This document shows positions 16,554 through 26,258 of a stretch of 64,000 nt of DNA, piece by piece. Source of the DNA: RGIG4140 sp045532865 (lineage in GTDB: Bacteria; Pseudomonadota; Alphaproteobacteria; CAAHEQ01; UBA3637); contig JAZSGT010000017.1 of assembly GCA_045532865.1 (NCBI GenBank), positions 1 to 64,000 on the forward strand, given 5' to 3'. The first letter of the stretch is position 1, and each line of letters starts with the position of its first letter. Made by a program: the position numbers and the translations under genes. Under the pieces are notes generated by a model. The model was not told where the DNA came from. It was given only the letters and a program-made list of their open reading frames with translations, and did no database searches.

Positions 16554-19349
16554 TTATTCTTCAACTGATTCTTCATCTTGAGAAGGAGTATCTTCAACAA
16601 CTGATGCACTCTCTGCCTCATTTACTGTTACCACTTCTGAATTATCTTCTTCAGGAACTTCTTCATCCACATCTGTGATACAAGTTGCAGAAACAACTTT
16701 TTCCTCTTTATCTAATCTAAAGAGAATAACACCCATTGTGCTGCGCCCTGCAATTTTGATGTCACTGACACGCATACGAATGAGTTTACCTCCATCTGTA
16801 ACCATCATCAAGTGAGCATCATCTGGGACAGGCATTGTTGCAACAACGTCAGCCTTTCTGCGTTCATCCATCTTGATATTGGTTACACCTGATGTCCCAC
16901 GAGCTGTAATGCGATATTCATAAGCACTGGTGCGTTTACCAAAACCTTTATCTGTGATTGTTAAGATAAATTCTTCATCTTGTGCCATTTTTTCAAATTC
17001 TTCAGCAGACAAAGTAGCATTTGTTGGTGTTTCAATTTCAGGTGTTTCACCCTCTTCTACCTCACCCAATGCACGACGACGAGCAGCAGCTTCTTTTAAA
17101 TATGCATCCCGTTTTTCAATATCAGCTTTTGCGTGTTTAACAATTGACATTGAAATCACACTTTCGCCTTCTGGCAACTTCATCCCACGCACCCCTGTTG
17201 ATGCACGAGATTCAAAAATACGAACATCTGAAACAGGGAAACGAACACACTTACCACCAGCAGCTGCTAATAATACATCATCTGTATCATTACAAATTTG
17301 AACACCAATGAGCTTATCGCCTTCATCCAACTTCATCGCAATTTTACCATTTGATTGGACATTGTAGAAATCTGTCAATCGGTTACGGCGAACACCACCA
17401 GAAGCTGTTGCAAACATCACTGTTTGATCACCACATTCTTCTTGTTTTTCAGGCAAGGTTAAAATGGTTGAAATCGTTTCTCCTTGTTGTAATGGCAAGA
17501 GGTTAATCAATGCCTTACCCAAAGATTGAGGAGAACCTTCTGGCAAGCGATATGTTTTAATTTTATAAACAATACCTCTGCTTGAGAAGAAAAGAAGTGG
17601 GCTGTGGGTACAAGCAACAAAAAGTTGAGAAACTTGGTCTTCATCTCTTGTTGACATACCTGAACGACCTTTACCACCTCTGTTTTGAGCACGATATGTT
17701 GAAAGAGGAACACGCTTAATGTAACCATTATTTGAAACAGTAACAACCATTGTTTCTCTTGGAATTAAATCTTCCATATCTTGTTCAAATTCAGCATTTT
17801 CAATTGTTGTTAAGCGTTCACTTGAAACTTGAGCTTTCACAATTTCTAATTCTTCTTTAATGATTGCATAAATTTTTTCACGAGAAGCAAGTGTTGATAA
17901 ATACCCTTTAATAAGAGCGGCCAATTCACCAACTTCACCATGAATTTTATCTCTTTCTAAACCTGTCAAACGGTTCAACTTCAAGTCCAAAATTGCTTTG
18001 GCTTGAGCTTCTGAAAGCATATAATGCCCTTCAACAACCTTGCGATCAGGTTCATCAATCAATTGAATGAGTGTCTCAACATCTGCTGCATCCCAGCGTG
18101 TTTCCATCAAACGCATTTTTGCAACTTGTGGATCTGGAGCACTCTTAATCATTTCAATAACAGCATCCAAGTTTGCAACAGCAATGGCTAAACCAACTAA
18201 TACGTGAGCTCTATCACGTGCCTTATTGAGTTCATAAACCGTACGACGTCGAACGACTTCTTCTCTAAAGGCAATACACGCTTCTAAAATTTGTTTCAAA
18301 TTCATCAACTCTGGACGGCCATTGTTAAGCGCCAACATATTCATGCTAAAACTTGTTTGCAATGAAGTATATTTGTACAATTGATTTAAAACAACATCAG
18401 GATGAGCATCTTTTTTAAGTTCAATAACAACACGAACACCTTGACGATCTGATTCATCTCTTAAATCAGAAATACCTTCAATCACCTTATCTTTAACAAG
18501 CTGAGCAATACGGATAATCATTTCAGCCTTGTTCACTTGATAAGGAACTTCAGTTACAACAATTGCCATACGATCTTTTTTAATTTCTTCAATTGTTGTG
18601 CGACCACGCATAATCACAGAACCACGACCTGTTTGATATGCAGAACGTGCACCACCACGCCCCAAAATCAAAGCACCTGTTGGAAAATCTGGCCCTGGGA
18701 CATAATCCATCAACTCTTCAATTGTTACTTCAGGATTTTCAATCATTGCAATACAAGCAGAAATAACTTCGCCAGGATTATGTGGTGGAATATTTGTTGC
18801 CATACCAACAGCAATACCACCTGAACCATTCACCAACAAATTTGGAAATCTTGCAGGCAAAACTTCAGGTTCTTGACAAGTTTCATCATAGTTAGGTCTA
18901 AAATCAACTGTATCTCTATCAATATCTTCTAACAAGCAATGTGCAGTTTGAGCCAATCTTGCTTCTGTATAACGCATAGCAGCTGCTTTATCGCCATCCA
19001 TAGACCCAAAGTTCCCTTGTGACCCAACAAGAGGAACACGCATGGAGAATGTTTGAGCCATACGAACCATTGCTTCATAAATTGAACTATCCCCATGAGG
19101 GTGATATTTACCCATAACGTCACCAACGATACGGGCAGATTTTCGAAATGGCTTATTATAATCGTATCCATTTTCATGCATTGAAAACAAAATACGACGA
19201 TGAACAGGCTTTAACCCATCTCGAACATCTGGCAATGCACGAGAAACGATAACGCTCATTGCATAATCCAAATAGGACTTGCGCATTTCCTCTTCAATGG
19301 GTGCAGCAACCGTATCAACGGCAGTTGAACTTATTGATATATCAGTCAT
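16554..19349 (-). CDS. gyrA: DNA gyrase subunit A
   Basis: Breakage-reunion subunit of gyrase, 931 residues. The active-site Tyr lies in AAAMRYTEARL and the quinolone-determining region reads HPHGDSSIYEAM, so the E. coli Ser83 equivalent is Ser and the Asp87 equivalent is Glu. The C-terminal DNA-wrapping domain has the GyrA box in the form QNRGGKGRSG. A charged insert of about 50 residues (EKRDAYLKEAAARRRALG and on) sits in the wrapping domain, a trait I associate with alphaproteobacterial GyrA. The tail is acidic. It is 37 bases downstream of ssb and probably co-transcribed. Confidence 0.98.
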   Translation of the reverse strand: MTDISISSTAVDTVAAPIEEEMRKSYLDYAMSVIVSRALPDVRDGLKPVHRRILFSMHENGYDYNKPFRKSARIVGDVMGKYHPHGDSSIYEAMVRMAQTFSMRVPLVGSQGNFGSMDGDKAAAMRYTEARLAQTAHCLLEDIDRDTVDFRPNYDETCQEPEVLPARFPNLLVNGSGGIAVGMATNIPPHNPGEVISACIAMIENPEVTIEELMDYVPGPDFPTGALILGRGGARSAYQTGRGSVIMRGRTTIEEIKKDRMAIVVTEVPYQVNKAEMIIRIAQLVKDKVIEGISDLRDESDRQGVRVVIELKKDAHPDVVLNQLYKYTSLQTSFSMNMLALNNGRPELMNLKQILEACIAFREEVVRRRTVYELNKARDRAHVLVGLAIAVANLDAVIEMIKSAPDPQVAKMRLMETRWDAADVETLIQLIDEPDRKVVEGHYMLSEAQAKAILDLKLNRLTGLERDKIHGEVGELAALIKGYLSTLASREKIYAIIKEELEIVKAQVSSERLTTIENAEFEQDMEDLIPRETMVVTVSNNGYIKRVPLSTYRAQNRGGKGRSGMSTRDEDQVSQLFVACTHSPLLFFSSRGIVYKIKTYRLPEGSPQSLGKALINLLPLQQGETISTILTLPEKQEECGDQTVMFATASGGVRRNRLTDFYNVQSNGKIAMKLDEGDKLIGVQICNDTDDVLLAAAGGKCVRFPVSDVRIFESRASTGVRGMKLPEGESVISMSIVKHAKADIEKRDAYLKEAAARRRALGEVEEGETPEIETPTNATLSAEEFEKMAQDEEFILTITDKGFGKRTSAYEYRITARGTSGVTNIKMDERRKADVVATMPVPDDAHLMMVTDGGKLIRMRVSDIKIAGRSTMGVILFRLDKEEKVVSATCITDVDEEVPEEDNSEVVTVNEAESASVVEDTPSQDEESVEE

Positions 19350-19386
19350 TTTTTCTACTTTCGTATGATTATTTTTTTACAAACAA

Positions 19387-19848
19387 TTAAAATGGAATTT
19401 CATCATCAAATGAATCAGCCCCACTGGAAAGAGATGTTGCATCCCACCCAGATGAGGAAGTGCCTGCATCAGAAGACAATGAAGATGCAGAACCATCTGC
19501 ACGACCATCTAACACAACAAGCTCTCCTCTAAATGCACCCAAGACAACTTCTGTTGTATATCTATCTTGGCCACTTTGATCCGTAAATTTACGTGTTTGC
19601 AAAGCCCCTTCAACATAAACTTTTGAACCTTTTTTCAAAAAACGTTCTGAAAAATCTGCTAAATTAGCATTAAAAATAACAACTCTATGCCACTCTGTTC
19701 TTTCTTGCCTTTCTCCAGATTTATCTTTCCACGTTTCACTTGTTGCAACGGACAAATGCGCAATTTTTTGACCTGTTGCTGTGTGTCTAATTTCTGGATC
19801 ACGTCCAAGATTTCCAACTAATGTGACTTTGTTAATGCTACCAGCCAT
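19387..19848 (-). CDS. ssb: Single-stranded DNA-binding protein
   Basis: Binds single-stranded DNA in replication and repair. It has 153 residues: an OB fold (about 1-110, starting AGSINKVTLVGNLGRDPE), a Ser/Gly/Asp-rich linker and the conserved acidic tip DDEIPF that recruits partner proteins. AAAGGAAATTTAAG precedes the ATG. The ssb-gyrA order is common in alphaproteobacteria. Confidence 0.97.
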   Translation of the reverse strand: MAGSINKVTLVGNLGRDPEIRHTATGQKIAHLSVATSETWKDKSGERQERTEWHRVVIFNANLADFSERFLKKGSKVYVEGALQTRKFTDQSGQDRYTTEVVLGAFRGELVVLDGRADGSASSLSSDAGTSSSGWDATSLSSGADSFDDEIPF

Positions 19849-19991
19849 CTTAAATTTCCTTTCTTTTTAACATTTAAAAATCTCGTATTTTTATTCACAA
19901 AAACGATCACATTTACTTTAACTTTTTTTTCAAAAAAAGAAAAGCATTTTTTCACTTTATTTCAAAAAAAATCGCTCTTTTTTGGGCTTTT

Positions 19992-20912
19992 TTACAAATC
20001 TTTTGGCAAATAACTTAAATCAGTCATCAAAACTTTTTTTGCAACCTCATGCCCCATCAAAACGGCCTGTTCAATATTTTTATCTTTTAACCATTCATGT
20101 AAAAAACCAGCCGCAAACGCGTCCCCTGCGCCATTTGTGTTAACAATCTTTTGAACCGGCTTAGTTTTGAAAAACATTTTCTCATTTTTTGTTAAAATTT
20201 CAACACCTTTTTTACCACATGTTTTGACACAAATTGTATTTTGAAGTATTTTTTGATTAACGTTCAACACTTCAAATTCATATTCATTACCAAACAAAAC
20301 ACTCATTTTAGGTAACAACTTCAAAAGTATATCTCTTTTATTTTTGACACAATGAACATCGGACAATGTAAAACAAACATCCACTCCAAAACGACTGGCT
20401 CTCTCAATCAACTCAACAACAAGGTCTTCCCGTCGGTTAAGCATATATCCCTCTGCCAAAATAGATTTTGATGTTTTTAAATATTCATCTTTAACTTCCT
20501 TTGTTGTTAACAAATTAGAAGCACAAGCATGAGCGCATTGAGTTCTGTCTTTATCCTTATGCACCATCACAACACTACACCCTGTTCGATCCAAATCTGT
20601 TTGAATAAGGTACGATTTCACATTATAATCAACCAAACTTTTTTGAAAAAAGGTTCCCTCATCATCTACACCACATTTACCAATAAATCCTGTTTTATCC
20701 CCCAAAAGAGCCATATCTCGAACTGTATTAGCAGCAGAACCTCCAGCATAATATGCCTGATGAGGTTTATTTCTTAAATATGTGTGCTCTTCAGGTGTTG
20801 CAACAAAAAACAATCCCTTCACTGGCAAAATTTTTTGCATCACCTCATCTTGCTCATCAAAAGAGATAATCTTATCGACAATTGCATCGCCTATTGCAAG
20901 AACATCTAACAT
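19992..20912 (-). CDS. PfkB-family carbohydrate/nucleoside kinase (adenosine kinase-like)
   Basis: Ribokinase-fold kinase of 306 residues. Signature 1 is the AGGSAANT region (residues 56-63) and signature 2 is NTNGAGDAFAAGF (near 259), which holds the catalytic Asp. The N-terminus DVLAIGDAIVD and overall form resemble bacterial adenosine kinase-like members. It overlaps the upstream HAD gene by 41 bases, so the two are translated from one message. With the PRTase it suggests nucleoside or ribose salvage; the exact substrate is inference. Confidence 0.88.
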   Translation of the reverse strand: MLDVLAIGDAIVDKIISFDEQDEVMQKILPVKGLFFVATPEEHTYLRNKPHQAYYAGGSAANTVRDMALLGDKTGFIGKCGVDDEGTFFQKSLVDYNVKSYLIQTDLDRTGCSVVMVHKDKDRTQCAHACASNLLTTKEVKDEYLKTSKSILAEGYMLNRREDLVVELIERASRFGVDVCFTLSDVHCVKNKRDILLKLLPKMSVLFGNEYEFEVLNVNQKILQNTICVKTCGKKGVEILTKNEKMFFKTKPVQKIVNTNGAGDAFAAGFLHEWLKDKNIEQAVLMGHEVAKKVLMTDLSYLPKDL

Positions 20913-21510
20913 TTTTTTCTCCCACTATTCTTTTTACATCATTTAACACTGTTTTTGGATTATATACAAGTGATTTTATCCCCAACTGAAGCGCAACACT
21001 CACATTTTCTTTTTTATCATCAATAAAAAGCATATTTTGAAATGGTATTTTTGTTTGCTCCTGCACTTTTTTAAAAATCAATGCATCAGGTTTAAGTATA
21101 TTCAATTTATAGGATGGGAAAACAAACTCACGGTCAAAAGGCAAACCTTCAATTGTTGACTCAAGTTGTGGCAACGCATTTGAAAGTAGGCCTATTTTTA
21201 TATTTTTTCCTTTTAAATAGGATATCATCTCTTTTGTTTGAGGATAAACAGAGCCCACCCCATTTAAAAGAGAACAACCAATCTCTTTTTCTTTTATTGC
21301 ATCAAAAGGAACACCACACAAAAAACAAACATCTTTATTAAAATCTGAAATACTTATCCGACCCAACATCAAATCTTTCCATTTAAAATGCAAAGATTTT
21401 GCTTTAATAGAATATTTTTCTAAACACTGATAAAACGGCTCCAATGAATAAGGATAAACAACCCCTCCACAATCAAGCAAACAGAGTTTTATATCCTGTC
21501 TTTGTTTCAT
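20872..21510 (-). CDS. HAD-superfamily hydrolase
   Basis: Phosphatase-like protein of 212 residues with HAD subclass IA layout. Motif I is LLDCGGVVY (nucleophile Asp near residue 10, second Asp replaced by Gly as in epoxide hydrolase-like and some nucleotidase members). Motif II is LLSNA near 105, a Lys lies in LKPDALIF, and motif IV is FIDDKKEN. Its C-terminal 13 residues are Cys/Arg-rich (CSCNRRCNCR) and are coded in the overlap with the kinase gene. Probably a sugar-phosphate or nucleotide phosphatase. Confidence 0.82.
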   Translation of the reverse strand: MKQRQDIKLCLLDCGGVVYPYSLEPFYQCLEKYSIKAKSLHFKWKDLMLGRISISDFNKDVCFLCGVPFDAIKEKEIGCSLLNGVGSVYPQTKEMISYLKGKNIKIGLLSNALPQLESTIEGLPFDREFVFPSYKLNILKPDALIFKKVQEQTKIPFQNMLFIDDKKENVSVALQLGIKSLVYNPKTVLNDVKRIVGEKNVRCSCNRRCNCR

Positions 21511-21518
21511 TTTTACAC

Positions 21519-21938
21519 CTAGCGCTTATTTTCCCAAGGCAACAAAGGTTTAAAAGGTGGATAAATAAATCCACAAATATCAGGCAAATATGATGATTTT
21601 TCAGACTGAAACAAAACACAAGTTACAAACTCATATTCTGGAAAAATATTCTTCACATCTTCAAAACTTTTTCCTGTTTCTGTTGCATCATCAACCAATA
21701 AAAACCTTGTATTTTTTTCAAAATGCTTTAAGGAAGACCCACCATATCCATTTTTTCTAGAATAGTTAATATATTCAAGTTTTTTTCCTAACTGATAAGC
21801 AATAAATCCAGCAGGAATTGCGCCACCTCTGCCCAAAGAAACAACAGCTTCAAAAGTGATGTTTTGTTCTTTTATTTTCTCCAAACAATTTGCTGCCGAT
21901 TCTTGAACATCTAACCATGAAAAACGTATTTTTTTCAT
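21519..21938 (-). CDS. Phosphoribosyltransferase-family protein
   Basis: Type I PRTase of 139 residues. The PRPP-binding motif is FLLVDDATETGKS (near residue 80) and the PPi loop is SLGRGGAIPAGF (near 35). The form resembles xanthine/hypoxanthine phosphoribosyltransferases of the Gpt type. It is the first gene of an operon with the HAD and PfkB genes (8-base gap, then a 41-base overlap). It would convert a purine base and PRPP to a nucleotide. Confidence 0.82.
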   Translation of the reverse strand: MKKIRFSWLDVQESAANCLEKIKEQNITFEAVVSLGRGGAIPAGFIAYQLGKKLEYINYSRKNGYGGSSLKHFEKNTRFLLVDDATETGKSFEDVKNIFPEYEFVTCVLFQSEKSSYLPDICGFIYPPFKPLLPWENKR

Positions 21939-22062
21939 TTTTTATCTTTCCCCTATTTAATCAATGAGAAAGATTATAGGCATATTTTTAACAAAAAACA
22001 ATCATTTTTATCCTTTATTTATTTTATATTATCAGATATAATAAATTCAAGGAGTTTATTCT

Positions 22063-22323
22063 ATGAGTTTTACTATACAAATAACAACAATCATCACATT
22101 AATAATTTTGAATATTACAGCGTACATTTTAACATTTAGTAATGAATTTGCAATTCAAAACAAGGATTTTTACGATATTGTATCTATTTTTAATGAATTT
22201 ATTTTCTTAACCAGTTTAATTGCAGGGTTTAAATTGTTAAAAAAAGCCAAATTCATTGGCGCTATAATTTCTTTTTCAATTCCTCTTCTTTATACAGCTG
22301 TTTTGTATTATTTTTTTAGATAA
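22063..22323 (+). CDS. Small membrane protein, unknown
   Basis: 86 residues with three hydrophobic segments (about 5-25, 43-60 and 66-84). Function not recognised. The AAGGAG ribosome binding site and a TATAAT at 22037-22042 support expression. It is 9 bases upstream of a GNAT gene on the same strand and divergent from the PRTase operon. Confidence 0.7.
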   Translation: MSFTIQITTIITLIILNITAYILTFSNEFAIQNKDFYDIVSIFNEFIFLTSLIAGFKLLKKAKFIGAIISFSIPLLYTAVLYYFFR

Positions 22324-22332
22324 AGGTTAAAG

Positions 22333-22902
22333 ATGAAAAGAAGCCTTCATGTGAACGAAGACATTACACTTATTCAGCAAAATTCTAGAAAAAAACAAGT
22401 CTTTGCATTTTTAAACTTGCTCAAATCAAACGAAAGTAGAATTAAACCTTACTTCCCTGGATTTTATTTAGATGGACTTTCTAAAGAATTAGTTGAAGAA
22501 TTAATTAAAAACAAAGAAAAAGCATTCAAGAACAACGAAATAACAAGTTATGCCATTTGTTCACGAAAGAAAAAAAGAATTGTTGGAGAAATTTTAATTT
22601 ATCATTCTCCTAAAAATACGGCATCTGTTTCCTATTGGATTGATAAACAATCAGAAGGAAAAGGCATTATCAGCCATTCTTTTGATACTGTTCGAAATGA
22701 ACTATTTCAAACAGATATTGAATCCATTTTTGCAAGTTGTGATGCAAAGAACAAAAAATCCATTCAACTTCTTAAAAACAAAGGATTAAAACAAGTTGCA
22801 ACATATCAAAATTCAAAGGGCAAAAAATTCATTGATTTTTGCCAAAGCAAACAAGAATATTTACTTTTAAAAATGAATTTTCAACAAAATGAAAGAATAT
22901 AA
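22333..22902 (+). CDS. GNAT-family N-acetyltransferase (RimJ/RimL-like)
   Basis: 189 residues with the RimJ/RimL type GNAT fold: SYWIDKQSEGKGI is the beta-4/acetyl-CoA loop region, with EGKGI replacing the usual Q-x-x-G-x-G/A, followed by the ASCDAKNKKSIQLLKNKG helix typical of RimL proteins. The acceptor is unknown; members acetylate ribosomal protein N-termini or small molecules. AAAGG lies upstream. It is followed by a DUF167 gene after 3 bases. Confidence 0.82.
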   Translation: MKRSLHVNEDITLIQQNSRKKQVFAFLNLLKSNESRIKPYFPGFYLDGLSKELVEELIKNKEKAFKNNEITSYAICSRKKKRIVGEILIYHSPKNTASVSYWIDKQSEGKGIISHSFDTVRNELFQTDIESIFASCDAKNKKSIQLLKNKGLKQVATYQNSKGKKFIDFCQSKQEYLLLKMNFQQNERI

Positions 22903-22905
22903 AAA

Positions 22906-23196
22906 ATGGATTTTATCACACAAAAAGAAAATGGCGTTGAAATAAAAGTTCGCATTCATCCAAACGCAAAAAAAGATGGATTTGCAGGCCTTTGGAATAA
23001 CACACATTTAAAAATCAACATCAACGCACCTGCTGTTGATGGAAAAGCCAATTCTTGTCTTATTCACTTTTTAGCAAAATATTTTCATATTAGAAAAAGT
23101 GCTATTGAAATAATAAGTGGTGAAACCTCTCGTGAAAAACGCCTTTTCATTCAAGATCTCACCACACAAGATATTTTAGAAAAAATTCCCCTTTAG
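22906..23196 (+). CDS. DUF167 (YggU-family) protein
   Basis: Small conserved protein of unknown biochemical role, 96 residues. Family motifs are VRIHPNAKKDGF and the NAPAVDGKANS loop, then SGETSREK. It overlaps the convergent oadB gene by 4 bases. Confidence 0.9.
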   Translation: MDFITQKENGVEIKVRIHPNAKKDGFAGLWNNTHLKININAPAVDGKANSCLIHFLAKYFHIRKSAIEIISGETSREKRLFIQDLTTQDILEKIPL

Positions 23197-24440
23197 CAAA
23201 GTGCTAACAAAATACCTGCTGCAATAGCAGAACCAATCGCACCTGCTACGTTTGCTCCCATAGCCTGCATTAACAAATGATTTTGAGGGTTTGCTTCCAC
23301 GCCTAATTTTTCACTCACACGTGATGCCATTGGAATTGCAGAAACACCTGCTGATCCGATTAATGGATTAATTTTATTTTTCAAAAATAAATTCATAAAT
23401 TTAGCCATCAATACACCAGAAGCTGTTCCAACAATAAAAGCACATACCCCTAACAATAATACAACCAATGTTTTTGATACTAAAAACATTTCAGCAGACA
23501 ACTTAGAACCAACAGAAAGCCCCAACATGATTGTTACAATATTAATCAATTCATTTGATGCTGTTTTTGAAAGTCTTTCCGTAACACCCGATTCTTTTAA
23601 TAAATTACCAAACATCAACATCCCAATCAATGGCAATGCTAATGGGACAAATAAGCCTGTCAAAATAACAACCATAATTGGAAAAATAATTCGTTCTTTT
23701 TTAGAAACAGGTCTTAATTGAGGCATTTCAATCAATCGTTCTTTTTGTGTAGTCAACACACGCATAACAGGTGGCTGAATAACTGGAACCAATGCCATAT
23801 AAGAATATGCTGCCACTGCAACTGCCCCCAATAACTCAGGAGCCAATTTTCCTGCTAAGAAAATAGATGTTGGACCATCTGCACCACCAATAATTGCAAT
23901 TGAAGCTGCCTGCTTTAGTGTCAATCCCAATTCAGGAAAAAGACCAGACAAACAAATAGCGCTTAAAAAAGTTCCAAATATCGCAAATTGTGCTGCACCC
24001 CCTAAAAGAGCTGTCTTTGGGTTTGCCAATAATGGAGAAAAATCTATCATCGCGCCAACACCCATAAAAATCAAAAGAGGGAAAATTCCGTTTTCAATTC
24101 CCATGTTGTATAAAACAAAAAGCAAACCACCCTCTTGTGTTAATCCAGCTCCTGGAATATTTGAAAGCAACCCACCCATTGCAATTGGGATTAAAAGCAA
24201 TGGTTCAAATTTTTTGCAAATACCAAGATAAAAAAGCAAACAACAAATAGCTATCATAATTAGCCTTGAAAAACCAATTGGTAAAAACATTCCTTCAGGT
24301 GTTGCTTCTTTAAAAAGTTGACTAATAGCTGTTTGATCTAAGATAGAAAAAACACTTGTTGAATAAAGCGACAACTCTATCACTAAAAATAGCGAAAAAA
24401 GTACAAGTGCACTCCAAAAAAAGAAAGGATATTTTTTCAT
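23193..24440 (-). CDS. oadB: Na+-translocating decarboxylase beta subunit (OadB/GcdB family)
   Basis: Integral membrane subunit that couples decarboxylation of the biotin-bound carboxyl group to Na+ export. It has 415 residues and about 9-11 membrane segments. It shows the family signature GGADGPTSIFLAGKLAP (near residue 195), the essential Asp in this loop, and the C-terminal GVSAIPMASRVSEKLG. The start abuts the stop of oadA, so the two are translationally linked. The substrate (oxaloacetate, glutaconyl-CoA or methylmalonyl-CoA) is set by the alpha subunit, here oxaloacetate/pyruvate type. Confidence 0.95.
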   Translation of the reverse strand: MKKYPFFFWSALVLFSLFLVIELSLYSTSVFSILDQTAISQLFKEATPEGMFLPIGFSRLIMIAICCLLFYLGICKKFEPLLLIPIAMGGLLSNIPGAGLTQEGGLLFVLYNMGIENGIFPLLIFMGVGAMIDFSPLLANPKTALLGGAAQFAIFGTFLSAICLSGLFPELGLTLKQAASIAIIGGADGPTSIFLAGKLAPELLGAVAVAAYSYMALVPVIQPPVMRVLTTQKERLIEMPQLRPVSKKERIIFPIMVVILTGLFVPLALPLIGMLMFGNLLKESGVTERLSKTASNELINIVTIMLGLSVGSKLSAEMFLVSKTLVVLLLGVCAFIVGTASGVLMAKFMNLFLKNKINPLIGSAGVSAIPMASRVSEKLGVEANPQNHLLMQAMGANVAGAIGSAIAAGILLALC

Positions 24441-26258
24441 TTAAGCAACCTCAACTAGCTGTTTATTCGTTTCAACTTGTTCACCAACTTGAACAAAGAT
24501 TTTTGAAATTTTACCTGATTTAGGAGCTTGAATAAATGTTTCCATTTTCATAACCTCAATAACACACAAATTTTGACCTTGAGAAACATTATCTCCTTCT
24601 TTGACCAATATTTGTGTAATTACTCCTGGCATTTTAGCTGATACAATTTCTTTTGCTCCACTTGTTTCTTTAACTTCAGGCAAACCTTTTTGAACCTCAT
24701 CTAAAACCTTTAAAGATGAAACTTGATAAGATTTTCCATTCACAAGAGCTGTATCTCCCTTAATTTCAACCTTAAACTCTTCACCATCAATTTGTACACT
24801 ATAAGATTGATTTGAAGAAACTAATGCAACAGCTGGTTTTTCTTTATAACGAACACCAACTTTTCCTTTTCCCTCAAGGAATGCAATTCCCTTGGCACCA
24901 CAAGCTGCTGTAATAAAAACATTTTCATCAGTTACTGGTAAATTATGTTCTTTTAAAACACCTTCATAATGGGCTCGTGATTTTTGTGGATTTTTATCAT
25001 TCAAGGACAATACACTTGCTTTGGTTGGTTTTAAACCTAATTGTTCGGATGCAATTTTGACAACTTCTTTATCTGGTGCAACAGGTGTTTTACCAAAATA
25101 TCCCAAAACCATTTTGCCATAACCTTCGGCTATTTTGTTCCATTTACCAAACATAACATTGTTAAAGGCTTGTTGGAAATAGAATTGTGAAACTGGTGTA
25201 ACAGAAGTGCCAAAACCACCTTTTAAAACAACCTCTTCCATTGCTTTAATAATTTCAGCATATCTATCCATCAAATTGTTATCACGAAGCATTTGTGTAT
25301 TTGCAGTTAAAGCACCTCCTGGCATTGGTGACCAAGGAATCATTGGCTCTGTATGTAATGCTTCAGGAGGGATAAAATAATCATTCAACGCTTCTTTAAA
25401 ATGATCTTCGACACGCATCAAAGCATCAATATCACAATCTAGCGTATAATCAGACTCTCTTAAAGCATGCCACATGGTTGCAACATCTGGTTGACAGGTT
25501 CCTCCAGAAACTGGAGCCATAGACAAATCAACCATATCTGCACCACCTTCAACTGCTGCTAAATAACAAGCTAAACCTGTACCTGCTGTTTCGTGGGAGT
25601 GATACTGAATCATCACATCATTACCCAACAACTTTCTAGCTCTTTTGATTGTTTCATAAACAACTTTTGGAACAGCTGTACCGGAAGCATCTTTAAAACA
25701 AATTGAGTCAAAAGGCATTTTACTTTTTAAAAATGCTTTTAATCTATCTTCATAAAAATCAGGTGTATGAGCCCCTGTGCAATGAGGAGGAAGGGACATC
25801 ATCGCTACACATAATTGATGTTTTAATCCTGCTTCCGTAATGCATTTTGCACTATAAATCAGATTTTCAGGATCATTTAATGCATCAAAATTGCGAATCG
25901 TTGTCATCCCATGTTTTTTAAACATTTGAGCATGTAATTTAATCATTTCAGAACTTTGAGAATCAAGCGCAACAACGTTAACTCCACGTGCTAATGTTTG
26001 TAAATTGACTTCATCTCCACAAATTTTACGAAACGAATCCATAACGTCAAAGGCATTTTCATTGTTATAAAAAAAGGCCGCTTGAAAAGAAGCTCCACCA
26101 CCTGCTTCAATGTTTTTTACGCCAGCATCAACAGCCTCTTTCACAATTGGCAAATAATCTTTTGATAAAACACGAGCTCCAAAAACTGATTGAAACCCAT
26201 CTCTAAATGCCGTACACAACCATTGAACTTTTTTTTGTTTTTTTGTTTTTGAAACCAT
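24441..26258 (-). CDS. oadA: Oxaloacetate decarboxylase alpha subunit (carboxyltransferase with biotin domain)
   Basis: Transfers the carboxyl group of oxaloacetate to biotin. It has 605 residues. The N-terminal DRE-TIM carboxyltransferase barrel has FRDGFQS and the metal/substrate motifs QYHSHETAGTG and DMVDLSMAPVSGGTCQP. PYC-OADA conserved helices follow, with a C-terminal biotinyl domain whose attachment site is EVMKMETF (Lys near 572). It is full length. It starts one base from the stop of the tiny oadG and its stop abuts oadB, making a tightly coupled three-gene pump operon. Confidence 0.95.
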   Translation of the reverse strand: MVSKTKKQKKVQWLCTAFRDGFQSVFGARVLSKDYLPIVKEAVDAGVKNIEAGGGASFQAAFFYNNENAFDVMDSFRKICGDEVNLQTLARGVNVVALDSQSSEMIKLHAQMFKKHGMTTIRNFDALNDPENLIYSAKCITEAGLKHQLCVAMMSLPPHCTGAHTPDFYEDRLKAFLKSKMPFDSICFKDASGTAVPKVVYETIKRARKLLGNDVMIQYHSHETAGTGLACYLAAVEGGADMVDLSMAPVSGGTCQPDVATMWHALRESDYTLDCDIDALMRVEDHFKEALNDYFIPPEALHTEPMIPWSPMPGGALTANTQMLRDNNLMDRYAEIIKAMEEVVLKGGFGTSVTPVSQFYFQQAFNNVMFGKWNKIAEGYGKMVLGYFGKTPVAPDKEVVKIASEQLGLKPTKASVLSLNDKNPQKSRAHYEGVLKEHNLPVTDENVFITAACGAKGIAFLEGKGKVGVRYKEKPAVALVSSNQSYSVQIDGEEFKVEIKGDTALVNGKSYQVSSLKVLDEVQKGLPEVKETSGAKEIVSAKMPGVITQILVKEGDNVSQGQNLCVIEVMKMETFIQAPKSGKISKIFVQVGEQVETNKQLVEVA

